This document shows positions 1-20,300 of a stretch of 64,000 bases of DNA, piece after piece. The notes under the pieces are model-generated. The model was not told the DNA's origin and ran no database searches. It was given only the letters and a program-made list of their open reading frames with translations. Positions within the stretch are counted from its first letter, which is position 1. Each line of letters opens with the position of its first letter. Origin of the DNA: Pleodorina starrii (lineage: Eukaryota; Chlorophyta; Chlorophyceae; Chlamydomonadales; Volvocaceae); NCBI GenBank assembly GCA_030267565.1, contig BRXU01000002.1, positions 124,001-188,000 of the forward strand. The letters are read 5' to 3'. The position numbers were made by a program, and so were the translations under genes.

Positions 1-965
1 ACATACCAGCGAAGCGCGATACACGTGTGACCACTTGAAGTGGCGTGCCAAGGGATCGCGACGGCGGCGGGAACCCTTCAGTGGCCCCTGGGCCTCTCCC
101 TCCCTGGACCCGGCGCCATCCTTGGCTGCGGGTCGCAAACCGAATATCTCGCCGTGGCATGTAAAACCTCCTTACTTCAGATGAGAAGAGAGCGAAGCCA
201 GCACTAATTTCCTACAGTCCCAACTATGATGCCGAGCCGCTGTTGCAGAGGAGAGCTGTCCCTGCACCGCCTGTCCATTGGCACCGCCGGTGTCAACCAC
301 CCGGCGCCATGCCCCCGCGAAGGGCAGCCCGGTTGTCCTGGTGCGGTTCCGCCAAACTTACTGTTGTATCACAAAGGGTTGCCCATGGGTGGATGTCAGG
401 GAAGTCCCATGTTCGTCCATGAGATACTCCACTTGCCGCCTCTGTCTGGAAGGTCTTGACACCCCAATCAATATAGGATGCCAGCCCTTTTTGCTGCATT
501 CGAAGATAGAAGCAATGGCTGAGTCAGTCCAACCCCATTGTGTCGTGTTCCCGCCGCTGGAAGACTTCGTTCTAGTGTGGTGGGCCTGGGCAGGCCTGGG
601 TGGTCCCGCCCTGGCCGCCAACGCAGGCCAACGCTGAGGGTGCAGGCTGTGTTAGCAGTAGTCCCCGTGCGATGCAGCGGCAGCAGCTGGCGTTGTGCAT
701 CGTGCGGAAGGTCATGTGGGAGGTCTGTGAAATAATATTGTACCCCAAGTGCTGTTAGCTGGTGACATGTACGGCAGGGTAGCTGTACGGTAATTCGCAG
801 CTCTGTTCAGTTTTTTGCGTTGTAGCTGCATGTGAACTGCGTAACGTTTCTCATGGACACAATTACCGCGTTGTTAGCTAGCTCGTTTTCTTGCTCAAGA
901 ATCTAGACGCACCTGGTAGCAGTTTACCCGTTATTCAATTTACTGCTTGCGAAAAAGTATACAAC
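1..965. other. Upstream non-coding region before NSF
   Basis: I see no exon that can be tied to a protein family here. A TGTAA at 159-163 could be the polyadenylation signal of a plus-strand gene ending left of the window. The stretch from about 740 to 960 is AT-richer than its surroundings, as expected for a promoter or 5'UTR of the NSF gene that follows. Confidence 0.4.
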
Positions 966-6868
<5,903 letters not shown>

Positions 6869-8118
6869 GCTGGCGGACTGGGCAGGTTGCAGCGGCTCGT
6901 TTGCGCACGCCGGGCCATTACATTCGCAAAATGCTTTGCGTGATTACCTCGTGGATCGGTTGCGCAGCGACGTGGCTACGTGGTGTTGCCGGGTTGTTCG
7001 GCATCTATGCACTGCATCTACTGCATTGGAATATAGTACGCGGATTCCATGCACAGCGTGATCTATGGGAGTCGTGCAGGTGACAAGCTTGAAGAGAAGC
7101 CGTGCGCATAAGTGGCACCCGCCGCTTGGTGCCCTTCCGGAGTATTGGCGTGCTGCGATACATGGCATGCAGTTACGGCGCCGATACGGAACGGATGAGT
7201 GCGTACACCATGACTGGGCTAACCCATGTCCAGTGCTACCTGATGATTTGTACTGACGAATCCAGCCCGGAACTAGCGCAGTGCCCGTGCACGCGGCCCA
7301 GCGGATGCCGTGGCCGTGCACGCGCCGTGCTGTATCTGACGACATGAAACAACATGCCTCCTGGCCTTATCGCGACATGGCTTTGGGTCGGATGGAGGGA
7401 ACGGAGTCTGGTGGGTGGTGGCGGGATGGGCGCAAGCTCAGGTGTTCGGAGCACACGAGGTGGATTATTCAAATAATTACCGCCCTGGCTGCGGTTGTCT
7501 GCCGGCTGCGCTATCTATTCGCACAGCAGCCCTACTGCTTCAATATAAATATCAGTAGGTATGATCTGTGCAAGCGCGTTTCGAGGGTCCCCCAGTCGAC
7601 AGTTGCAAGACCCCTGGTTCGTGGCGCAAGCCAACCTGCTCGCGCTGTTACGGAGCCTTTCGGCCACGCCTCCTCAATCTGATGAGCACTTTTCCCATGT
7701 GCCTGCCGCAGCTTTGCACGAGAAACGTTCAGGGAGGGCGCATACCGACACTGGGTTGCGTGCCCTATCTTTGGCACCTGATTACTTGCGTATGATTGAG
7801 CTTGTTTGGGCATATACCTTGGCTGCCAGCCAGGGAAGTGCTTTCAGGGCTTTGGGTACGGCAAGTTGCAACTAAAGAAAAGAAAATGAGACACCCACAA
7901 ACAATTCAATTGTGTCCTTCATTGACCGTCGTTTCTGCAGCACGTTGGCCTTTAACCTTGACGGTCACATACTAGGAGCGTGGACTTTGACTGCGAGGTG
8001 CCCTTCCATCTCCAGCAGCAACTAAAGCGTGCTCGTAGGGCTTACACAAAATCAACATTCTCATTTGTTGATTTGGCTTCGTTATCCCGCACGGAGCCGT
8101 CCTCTTGTAGTTGGCACT
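6869..8118. other. Intergenic region, no gene seen
   Basis: This lies between the NSF stop and the coiled-coil gene. Only short unsupported ORFs occur. No TGTAA was found within the first kilobase after the NSF stop, so the NSF 3'UTR end is not located. Part of the right end may be 5'UTR of the next gene. Confidence 0.4.
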
Positions 8119-10954
8119 ATGACATTGAACATGGCGAAGGAGCTCAGAGAGCTGGAAGCTCTTCGACAAGCGCTTGAGGAGCCTAAACGAACGTTCAGTC
8201 CGCTCAAAACGTTGAAGGAAATTGCTACACCTAGGGCGGGCCTAGATGTGATGAAGACGTACTCCACAGCACTCAACAGCGCAGAGGCAAGTTTCAACGT
8301 CACAATGTACGGCGTGTGACACATGTTGTGTCCCTTGGGAGTACCGGCTGTGAGGCATCTACTCGTTCTGCACGTACAGAAGAGCGTCGATCGACTGGGG
8401 CGTGCTATCGAGGCGGCTGAGGAGGAAATGGACGCCGCCCTCAAGCGCACGACTGAGATTCACAGGAGCCAGCTTAAGCAGAAGGAGCTGGAGATCCTCG
8501 AGCTGCAGCGGGTTATTGGGGCCAAGGAGCGCTCGGTTGACAGCCTCAGGGACACGCTGGCCACCACGAAGCGGACGTATGAGAGCAAGCTCTCTCAGAC
8601 CGAATCGGCACTCACCCTGAAGGATGCGGAGGTCAGCGAGTTTACAGTGAAGGGAAAGCGCTGGTTGCGCGGACGGAGTGCGGGCGAGGGGCGGGCGGGG
8701 CAAACAGGAAGAAAGGGTGCAACTGTGCTTAACTGGCCCTCCAAGTCAAGCTGGTCATACGACGGTGGATGTACGTCCGTAAGCTCTGGGTACACTTCCT
8801 AACTTTCGTTCTGCGGGTTATGCACAATTTGTCTAGCTTCACACGCTGCATGGTCGGCCGGGTAGTACGGAGCAGCCACGGCGGCAACGGCCGCCGGCCG
8901 GTCGTCCGGCCGCAGCGGCCAGTGCGGCAGTGGTGCACCCTAAATGGAGCCCTTCTCGGCTGTCAACCCAACCCTGCCCTGCACCCAGATAAAAGCGTTG
9001 GCGGAGGAGCTGCGCGTCGTGCGCCTAGAGAAGGAGTCTCTGGGCATGCAGCTCGAGCGCTCGGAGACGGGGCGCCGCGCGCTCGAGGCGGACGTGCGCG
9101 AGCGCGAGGCAGAGCTGGGCGCGGAGATGCGCGTCAAGGCTGACGAGGCCGCCAAGTCTCTCCTGGCGCTGCGCTATGAGAAGAAGGAGAAGGTGGGGAA
9201 CAAGGCGTGGGCCATATGTTTCCCGAGCCTGTTCGAACCGGTGCCGCGCATCCTTAATCGTGTTGTGTCCGAAGCACCTCAAGGTATCAGAGCGATAGAG
9301 TGTATGCAACATCATCGTGCGGGTTTTCGTTGGGGATATCGCACCTCCATTGTGCGGTAGTCTACCGGTACTTACGATCGACAGAGTTCGCATCCCCATT
9401 GCCGCTCACATGATGCCCATCCGCACCCGCACCCGCGTTCTCATGCCCCACCCGCACCCCCACTCGCGCCCGCAGGAGGATTGGCGGCAGCAGAGCGACG
9501 ACCTGCGGCGCCAGGTGCAGGTCCTGCAGGAGGAGCTGCATGCGAGCAAGGAAGACCTGTCGGTGATGAAGGTATGCGAGACTCAGTGGGCCGGGCCTAG
9601 GAAGGATTTTAGCCTGCAGCAATGTGAGGGAACATGTGGGAACTTTGCATTGTGCCCCGACTGAGGGAGGGTGGCCTACCAAGGGAGGCACTGTCCGTCC
9701 CGCTGGGCGCCAAGGTAGGCAGACCGCCATCACCTTCCCAGTTCATGTGGTCCTTGCACAGCACGGCATGCGGCCCTTCTGGGACATTGTGGACTCCAGG
9801 TAACTTCTGGCGCCAAGGCAGCTGGCTTAGTCCGAACTGCGCTGCGCTATTTGGAAGTACGAGTGACCCCCGGAGGCCATCCTGCAAAAGGATATGCTGT
9901 TGCACGCCACGCGTTCGGGGATGCAGCCTGCTGTGGTCGTGCACAGTTCCGGGTACACAATCTGGTGGGCACTCGTGCCGGGGCCGGAGTCAACAGGCTG
10001 CACCCACACCGCCGTCCACAACCGGCCCGGGGACTCGTAATACAAACAGGACCGGTACGAGGCCGAGTTCGCCGAGACCCGCCGGCGGTGTGTAATTGAC
10101 GTTGACGAGGCGCGGCGGCGATGCGAGGCGGAGGTGGACGAGTTCCGGCGGCGATGCGAGGCGGAGCTGGAGGACATCAAGCGTCGCCTGCGCAGCGAGA
10201 AGAACCTGCGCAAGGCGTGCGAGAAATGGCTACGCTCGGAGCTCAAGTCGCGGGTGGGTGGAGAAAAGGCCCGCCGGGGGAGTAATAAAGGGAGGGACGG
10301 GGAAGGGACGGGACTCCGGGGGACTCCCCGCTGGGAGAGTATGCTGCCAATGGCGTACTAGTAGTGCCAAGGCTACGGGGCGCGTTTCTTGGTGCCTCTG
10401 GACGATCGCCAGATTCCGTGGTGCGTTCAGCGGCTGTCTATTCTGTCACGTGTCCAGGGCTTGGCGACAGCTGGTTGCCTTCGTCTGTGGGATGAGCACC
10501 ACCGTGGGGAAGGCGCTTACCGTGGGAAAGACAGTGTGCGTCGATTGGAGCTCGATTCTGTACTGATGTAAACATCCCCACCTCCCGTCTGACGAACCCA
10601 ACCCAGGAGGAGATGGAGCTGCTGCTGGCAGCCGTCAAGGACGCGGCATCGGGCCGCGCGGCGGCTGCCGGGGAGGCCGCGGCGGAGGTGGAGTTGCTCA
10701 TCGACCGCCTTCGCATCGGCAGCGCGTCTCCACCGCCGCTCAGCCCCGCCATCAGCCCACGCGGCGGGAAGAGTGGCAGCGGGAAGCTGACGGCAAACAG
10801 ACCGAGCTCGCCGCCGCCTGCGGGGCTAGCGACGACGACCGCCCGGACCATGGAGCTGGAGCTGCTGCGGCGCAAGTTGGAAGAAGACAACAACCGGCTC
10901 AAGACCGAGCTGACGGCAGCCCGGCGGATGCTCACCGACAAGCTGAAATACTAA
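8119..10954 (+). CDS. Coiled-coil protein of unknown function (428 aa)
   Basis: Six exons join in phase 0: 8119-8286, 8380-8646, 8989-9192, 9476-9571, 10050-10253 and 10607-10954 (TAA). The start could also be the in-frame ATG at 8131. The first intron uses a GC donor (GAG then GCAAGT), and the 8646 donor is the least certain boundary. The protein is almost entirely charged heptad-like sequence, for example AALKRTTEIHRSQLKQKELE and LRRQVQVLQEELHASKED, plus a run of RRRCEAE repeats around 10110-10170. The best-conserved-looking block is EKNLRKACEKWLRSELKSR crossing into EEMELLLAAVKDA. The C-terminal third has a Ser/Pro-rich spacer (PPPLSPAISPRGG) and ends with a last helix containing LRRKLEEDNNRLKTELTAAR. 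It resembles cytoskeletal, basal-body or flagellar coiled-coil proteins in style, but I recognise no family. Confidence 0.72.
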
Positions 10955-12110
10955 GGGAAAAGACTGCCGCCGTGCGCGGGGGTTTGTCCCTGAATGGTGG
11001 AAAAAGGTTGTGCGGAATACAGCGGGGGATCACAGGTGCGCTGTGGCTTTTCCTTGAATGAGACCGCTTCTCGGCGGCCAAACCGCACCCATCCCAAGTT
11101 TTCGTTCGAGCGCTGGAACGGCGCCTCGGGGTAGGGGGTTTAGGAGTCATGGAATGCGAGCGCGCGCCGCTTCAGAGCGGCCCCATCTGTCCGAGCGCCT
11201 GACTGGAGGGGAGCTTGTCGGACATTGCCCGGGTGGGCCTGACTTAGGTGACCGTAACTTTTGCCGCCGGGTGACCGGACTGCCATATATGGACTGCTTT
11301 GACCAACTATTCTGCGATTTATGTTTTATTTGTCTTGACCAACCGTAAAAATACTATGCTAACCGTCCATAGCGCTTGTTCACCGCAAGCTGTGACATCC
11401 GCCTAGACACGTTTTGGTATCGTTCACCTGACCTCCTCGTCCATCATGGTGTCGCATCGTTGAACCCGTGTCTCAGCAGCATGATAAGCAGAACGTGTCG
11501 TGCTTGCTCTTGATAGACCCTCGCGGAATTCGACTGCCGTTAACCCAACTTGTTTTCTCGTACGGCGATGCGGTGGCGTTGCAGATGGCGAAGGCCGTGA
11601 CATACACTTACCATACTGTAGGACCAGACTTCTTCTATATCTTGCTGCGTGGTTCGCAGCCAACAACTTATTGATGGCCGCTTGTCAATGAGAGTGACTG
11701 TGATTTGAGGTGACTAGTCCCTCCCGGACTTCGGTCCCGTCAGCAGCCCCCGGGGCTGGCAGCGGGGATCCGTAGCTGCGGCGCGTGAAGGGCTCCCGTA
11801 ACTGATGCCTGGCCAATATCTTAATTTGGCCGCTGCCATGTAAGACAATATTGTGCTTCAACTTTTTGACGGCTGTTTGGGGCAACAGCTTGCGGTTTGT
11901 ACGGTAAATCCGAGCAAGCTTTTGCGGCCATAGTGCCTCTTGTTGATCTATTACGCTGAGCGCACAATCTATCTGTCGCATCTGGTACCAGCGGTACCTG
12001 CGTAGATACCAGGCGACTCTGCAAGCCGTTCTTCGGGCATGGCGCCAGAGCACCACCACCGCGACGCAGACGTTGTTCCATGACCTAGGCAATTAATCAA
12101 GTAGTTAAGT
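10955..12110. other. Intergenic region, no gene seen
   Basis: No supportable exon. The segment holds the 3'UTR of the coiled-coil gene and the promoter/5'UTR of CFIm25. A TGTAA occurs at 11839-11843 but is nearly 900 bases past the upstream stop, so its role is doubtful. Confidence 0.4.
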
Positions 12111-13718
<1,608 letters not shown>

Positions 13719-14354
13719 CACGCTTTGTCGCGTGTGGGCCTGCAGATATGATTTGTTTCCGATTGGGTGGAGGCTGCGGCGTTTGGCGGGTTGTTTGCGG
13801 CCGGAAGGAGAGTCACGTGTTATAACGCGCACTGCTCCACTGCATTCTGTAGGATGTTGATGGATAGGGAGGTTTGCGGGGTGCGGGTGTGTACGGGAGA
13901 TGTACGGGGTTATCATGGCTATGCAGCCAGTGACGCATCGACAAACTCGCGAGACGGGCGCTGCTTTTACTGCGGCCGTTTGTGTGGTTGCCACGCCGTT
14001 GCCGCGCGCAGCAACTCGGAAGCAGCGATATCCTTTTCAGGCCGATTGCTTGGTGGTGCCCAGTGTTCCATAAGCAATGTACGCTGTGCAGATGGACAGG
14101 AGCGCATTGCGGCTTCTGAGCGGGCATTACTCCGGTAATGCCGTTGTAGTACGTCCGTTGGTCAAGGCAACGGTAAATGGTGATCGCTGCGAGCTCCATA
14201 TCGGCCACCTCGGCAAAAGCGTATGGCTTGCAGGCCTTGCGTTCTTCAGCGGCAACTGTTTTACACATGCATATGCAGCTGACAGCATTAAATTAGAAAG
14301 CAATTCAGCTTGCGCTTAAGCAGGCAGTTGAAACGGCTATCCAGTCGTCTTCCA
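13719..14354. other. Intergenic region, no gene seen
   Basis: A short gap between the CFIm25 stop and the ELP2 start that should contain the CFIm25 3'UTR and the ELP2 promoter. No TGTAA or other clear signal was recognised. Confidence 0.4.
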
Positions 14355-17300
14355 ATGGATGTCAGTCTTGATTACATAGGCGTTGGGGTCAACCGTGTTG
14401 TGAATGCTCTGGCCTGGGGTGAACATGGCGGCGTTGCATATGCCGCCCACCACATGATTGCGCTCTACGATGTCGAGGTAAGATCTGTAGCACAAGTTTA
14501 TACTGTTTAAAAAGCACTTAGGAAGCGCAAGGTATCGTGACGTTCTCCAATGTGCGGACAGCTGGCGCCATCTGCAAAGTTCCGGGTGTTTGCGCGAACC
14601 TGCAGGCTGCGAAGGTCGTCTCAACGCTATGCGGTCACACCGGCATGGTCAATTGTGTGCTGTGGGTGCCACATGAAGGTGAGCTGTGGGTACGACCCCA
14701 GACGCAGTAGTGACAGGAAGCGGACCGCGCCTTTTCCGCCAGCGCCCTGCGCCGCTCCTCTTGCCCCGGGCCCAACATCTCCTCACTCGGCCGGGCTCCT
14801 CTCAACCTCCCCCCCTCCTTCCCCCCGCCGGGGCAATCTCTTGATCACTCGCAGCCACCCCCGAGCTGCCGCCCTCGCAACACCTCCTCCTCTCCGGTGC
14901 CGCCGACAACACCATCTGCTGCTGGCTCATCACCTATCCGGAGCCTCACTCCCACAGCGGCCGCCAGGAGCCTTCAACCGCGGCCCCCTCCTGGCTGCGG
15001 CTGTCAGTGCTGCAGGGCCACTCCGCCCCCGTCACCTCCCTGGCAGTACACCGACTGCCGCCGCAGTCCGACGGCCCCACCCCTGGCCGGTCCCACCCAG
15101 CCGACACCGACACAGCAGCCCCGGCAGGACCGCAGCTGCTGCTCGTCAGCACCGCAGGAGACACAGACGTGATTGTGTGGGCTTGCGGCGCCGGCAGCTG
15201 CGGCAGTGGAGAGGAGGGCACTGGCCAGCCGGCAGCGTCCGGCAACGGCGACTTCCCTCTGCCGCAGGGGGACGATGGAGCTCCTGCGGGCGAGTTGGGC
15301 GGCCCGTCGGCGTCGGCGTCGGGGCCAGCCGAGTCGGATGCCGCGTCGGCGTCCGACGGTCCGTCCGCCTCCTCCTCCTCCTCGGGCCCCTACTGCCAGG
15401 CCCAGTGGCGACTCGATCAGCGCATCCCCGTGGGCACCCGGATGCAGACCACTGCGGCGATGACGGGGCTGCCACTGGACCCAGACTGGTGCGTGTGCGT
15501 TTACGTGCGTTTGCGTGTGTCGGGGGGCGGTGAGGAAACAGGGCAGGGCAGAGACGTGCCAAGGTGGGTGCGGGTTCAGCCCAGGCTTCGCGGCTGTGGC
15601 CCCAGCGCCGGGTCCGGGGAGGAAGCCATGCAGGAGGTTTGAGTCGCGAAGGAATGTGGCGGTTCTCAGAAAGCGCCCTCGCCCTCGGTGGCCCTCGCTG
15701 CCCCTCGCTGTGGCTCTTCCCTCTCTGTCCCCGCACGCACTTCACCTCACCACACCTCACCTCACCTCACCTGGCACTCGAGTACCCCACCAGACCGTCA
15801 CCACACAGTGTCCGCAATGAAGCGCGAGTGCGGGTTCGGGCTGCCCTCCCGCCTCCCGCCTCCCCCGCCCTGTGCCCCCACTCGCCCTGTGCCCCGCAGG
15901 ACGCTGCTCGCCACCGGCGGCACCGACCGCAAGGTGGCCCTCCACGTGCGGCCACCCGGTGCCGGGCCCTGCGCGCGCTTCACCCCGGCCTGTGTGCTGG
16001 AGGGTCACGAGAACTGGGTGCGCGGGGTGGCGTTCTGCTGCGTGGAGGGGCCGGCGGGGCCGCAGCTGCTGCTGGCGAGCGTCTCGCAGGACAGGTGGGT
16101 GCGCCGGCTGCGGGTGCGGGTGCGGCCGAAGAGGCAGAAGGGGCGCTGTGGAGGTGCCCGTTTCCCTGGGAAGGGCCACGGCGGCCGGCTAGTGCCTTGC
16201 TTTGGAAGCCAATACCATCCGATCCTTCCCGTCCCCGCCGACAGGTATGGGCGTATCTGGAAGCTGCAGCCGGAGCCGCTGGATGCTGACGTGGCTGTAG
16301 CTGCCGCCGCCGCGGCCGCGGGCGACGACGCTCCTCCTGCCCCGGCGGCGGAGAGCCCGCTGGCTGCGCTGATTCAGAGATACGCACCCAAGCCGCATGT
16401 GGCCACTAGGAAGACCCGGTGAGGCCGGGGAGGGGGGAGATGGGTGGGTGGGAGGTTGGGGGGAAGGGGTACAAATACGAACCGCAGCGAAGGAATTGAG
16501 GAGGGTGTGGGGCTGGTGAAGGGAGCAGGAGAGGGGACATTCGGTGGAAGCAGCAGGTGAGTGGGACCGGGCGGGTCCAGTTTGAGATGGTGGTTGGGGG
16601 CAGAGCGGAGCGGAGCAGAGCAGAGCACGGAGGCTGATGGCACCCAAATGTATCTCAAGCCGGTACCTGATGGCGGGCGAGCGCCCCCAACGGCACCGGA
16701 TGCCGCTCCAGCGCATCCCCTCCTCCATCCCCGAATGGCCCCGCCCCACCCAGCCCCCACTCACCGCCCCTCTGTCCGTCCATCCCTCCGTCCCCCCGTC
16801 CCTCCGCAGCTACGTGGCCTCGTGTGAGGCGCTGCTGATCGGCCACGAGGACTGGGTGCACGGACTGCAGTGGACTCCCCCGCCGCCTTCATCGCCCGGC
16901 GGCCGCCACAGCCGGGCCACCGCTGCGCTGCTGACTGCCTCCATGGACCGCACCATGGTCATATGGAGGTCCGAGGTGGGGGGGGCCAGGCGGGGGAGAG
17001 GGAGGGGGAGGGAGGGGGGGCATTGAAGAGAATACCGCAGCGGTGGGGCGGAGGCATGGGGGGCTGGGAGTTTGGGAGGTGGGGCGCGGCGACGCACACA
17101 AGGGGGGCTTCTTCCGTGTCAGCGCCCAACGACGGTTTGCGCCCCCATGGCATCTGCACCCGACCCAATCGCTCCCCGCTCCCCTCTCTCGCCTCCAGCC
17201 CCTGTTGCCTCTATTCCACTCCACTCCACTCCACTCCCCTTCGCTCCCCTCTCTCCCCTCCGATCCGCTTCGTTCCGCCCCTCCGGTCCGCTCGCCTGCA

Positions 17301-20300
17301 GGCCTCCAGCGGGTTGTGGATGAACGAGGCCAGCCTGGGGGACGCGGGTGCCTCCTGTCTGGGCTACTTCGGGGGAGTGTGGGGCCCGGGAGGAGCGGCC
17401 ATTCTGGCGCATGGCTTCACGGGTACGCACTCGGAGGGCAGGGGAGGGAGGGGAGGGGAGGGGAGGGGAGGGGAGGGGAGGGGAGGGGAGGGGAGGGGAG
17501 GGGAGGGGAGGGGAGGGGAGGGGAGGGGAGGGGAGGGCAGGGGAGGGAGGGGAGGGGAGGGGAGGGGAGGGGAGGGGAGGGCTGCGGCCGGTACGCACCC
17601 CCTCACCTGTGCCTGACCCTGTCACGCCCGCCCCTCGCCGATCATCCACGTCCTTTCGCTCGAGCCCTTCCTCAACAATGCGCCGCCGCCCCCTCCACGC
17701 CCCTACCGTGTTCCCCAGGCGCCCTGCACCTCTGGCGCCAGCCCCACCCGCCTCCCGCCTCGGCCGCTCCCGCCGCCCTCCTGGGCCCCTGGCTTCCCCG
17801 CCACGCCCTGGGGGGCCACTTCGGTGCGGTGGTGGATCTGGGCTGGGGGGTGGACGGGGGCTGCCTCATCAGCGTGTCGGAGGACCAGACGGCCCGACTG
17901 CACACCGCAGTGAGGTGGCACCCCGGCAGCAACCAGACGGAGGAGGGGCAGGAGGGGCAGGAACTCAGCTCGGCAGGGGACCGGCAGGGGCCACCGGCGG
18001 CGGAGGCGGAGGGCGAGGGCGCTGGCGGGGAGCAGCAGCAGCAGCAATGGCAGCAAGAGGAGCTGCACTGGTGTGAAGTAGCTCGCGCACAGGTGGGTGG
18101 GTGGGTGGGTGCGTGTGCGGAATTGGGTTGTCATCGAATCCCATCCCCACTGCATCCCCCGCCGCTGCCCCCCCGGGGCCTGCCTGGCTGGGAGGGCTTT
18201 CTTCCCCTCAGAGGGAGCTCCACTCGGGTTGGGTCCACTCCCTCGTTACGGCTCTCAGCCACTGCAGCAGCCCTGGCCCGCCCGCCCGTCCCCTGCGTCA
18301 CAGCCTCTCCCTCCCTTGGGGCCCGCTCCCTCCCTTCCGCTCCCTTCTCTCTGTTCCCTTCCCTCATCCTCGCCCCCCCTCCATGTGCAGATCCACGGGC
18401 ACGACTTCCGCTGCGTGGCCCCGGTGGCCTCCCCTGCCGGCAGCCACTACATGTACGTCAGCGGGTCGGAGGAGAAGGTGCTGCGAGTGCTGGAGGCGCC
18501 ACAGGTGGGTGGGGGAGGGGGGAGGGGGGCGAGCCAGGACAGGTGCGGCAGGGGCGGGGTCGGAGGTGGGGCGCCACGGCGGGGCAGCAAGTGAACGTGT
18601 GGAGGGGTAAAGCGCGGGGCCCTGGAGCCGAGTTTTAAAGGGCCAGCCGGGACTGACCAGTTGGGACTTGCCGGCTAGTTGGACGCCGTCCGTGTCGGAT
18701 CGGGTCCGTTCATGTCCTGTCATGTCGTGAGGTGTCGTGCGTTGTCCCAGCGTGCGCTGGCAGTAACGAGCTGGAGGCCCCGGGCTTAACGACACGGTCA
18801 GCTCCTCCATCTCGATCCTCCATCTCGATCCTCCATGCCGCCTGCCTGCTTCCGGTATCTTGTCTTTGTCGCTGTCGCTGTGCTTGGAAGGACCCCATCC
18901 CTCCACGTCCCTCCACACCCCTCTCTACACCCCTCTCCACACCCCTCCCCCTCTGAAGGCCTTTATCGACACGCTGGTGGCTCTGAGGGGCGGGGAGGAC
19001 AGTGCGGAGGGGAGGGCCATCCGGGCGGAGGGGCGGAGGGGACACGGTTTCGGAGCGGCGGTGGCGGCGCTGGGGCTGTCCAACAAGGCCGTGGACGAGG
19101 GGCAGGCGGCGGAGGGGGCGGCGGCGGCGGGGGGCAACGCGGGTGAGTGCGTGGGAGCGGGACTGGGGGGAGCGGATGAGGGGAGGGGGGCGCGGGAGCT
19201 GTGGGAGGGGGAGGTGAGGGGAGGTGTGTGCAGTCTGCAGTGCATCCTCCACGGATGCCGTGAGGGCGCTCCGGAACCAACGCGCTGACGCACTCTGCCT
19301 GCACGCACCGACTGGACTGATACACGGCGCACGGATGGACTCTTGACAGACGGAGGACGCGCCTCAGGGCGGCCCACTCACTCGTCCTCGTCCTCGTCGT
19401 CGTCCAACTCGTCGTCGTCTTCCGCGGTCGTTGTCGGTGCAGGTGTGGGCAGCGGCATGTCGGGAGGGGACTACACCGACGGACCGGACTTCGTGCCGTG
19501 CGCGGCGCCGCAGGTGCGTGCGTGCGTGCGGGGTGTGTACGTTTGTGCATGTGTGCGGGGTGCGGGGCAGGTGGGCGGGAAGGTGGGATAGTGTGTGGGC
19601 GAGAGGCGCTGCACGGCAGCATCAGTCTCACAACGAGCAGTCCAGTCCGAACGCCGTCCAGTCTTGCGAGGGGGTGCCGCAGATGCGTACCAGGGTAGGT
19701 ACCTCCGGGGGTGTGCTGATTTCGGTACCACTTACAAAGCGGCGCAGAAAGGAACGCACTGCCACGCCTCGCCCTCCTTCCCTCCCTCCTTCCCTCCCTC
19801 CCTTCCTCCCTCCTGCTTGTGTACCATTCTCCTCCCACCCTCTCTCCTGCTCCCCTCCGCCACATCCCCCACGTCCCCAGGTGGTGAGTGAGCCCCCCCT
19901 GGAGGAGCACCTGGCTCAGAACACGTTGTGGCCCGAGACCCACAAACTGTACGGCCATGGCAACGATGTGTTCTGCACCGCCGCCAGTCCGGACGGCCGC
20001 TACCTGGCGTCCGCGTGCAAGGCGCAGGTGGGATATGGGGTGGGGGCGGAATTGGCCGTGGATGCCGCCGGGGCCACCAGGCGGAGTGCAGGCGGCCAGA
20101 CGGGGCAGACGGGGCAGGGAGAGGCTTCCGTGTGGAGGGCCGCGGCCAGGGGTCGGCATCGGGGCTGGTCCACAGGCCTCCCGTCCGTCCGTCCCTCACA
20201 GCCCCATTCCTGATAATTGTTTTGTTTTCACTGCATGCCCCGTGTGTGCCGGTGCTTTCACGTCCTGCCATCCGCGTCCTCCCCGCCCCGCCCTGTCCAG

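Noticed and set aside
226..735. Short ORFs at the left edge on both strands
   Set aside because: No domain, no splice phase that leads into NSF, and conflicting overlapping frames.
17043..18638. A 531-codon ORF across ELP2 introns
   Set aside because: It runs through the GGGGA microsatellite and the intron before 17719. Only part coincides with the real ELP2 exon, which is defined by WD40 motifs and splice phase.
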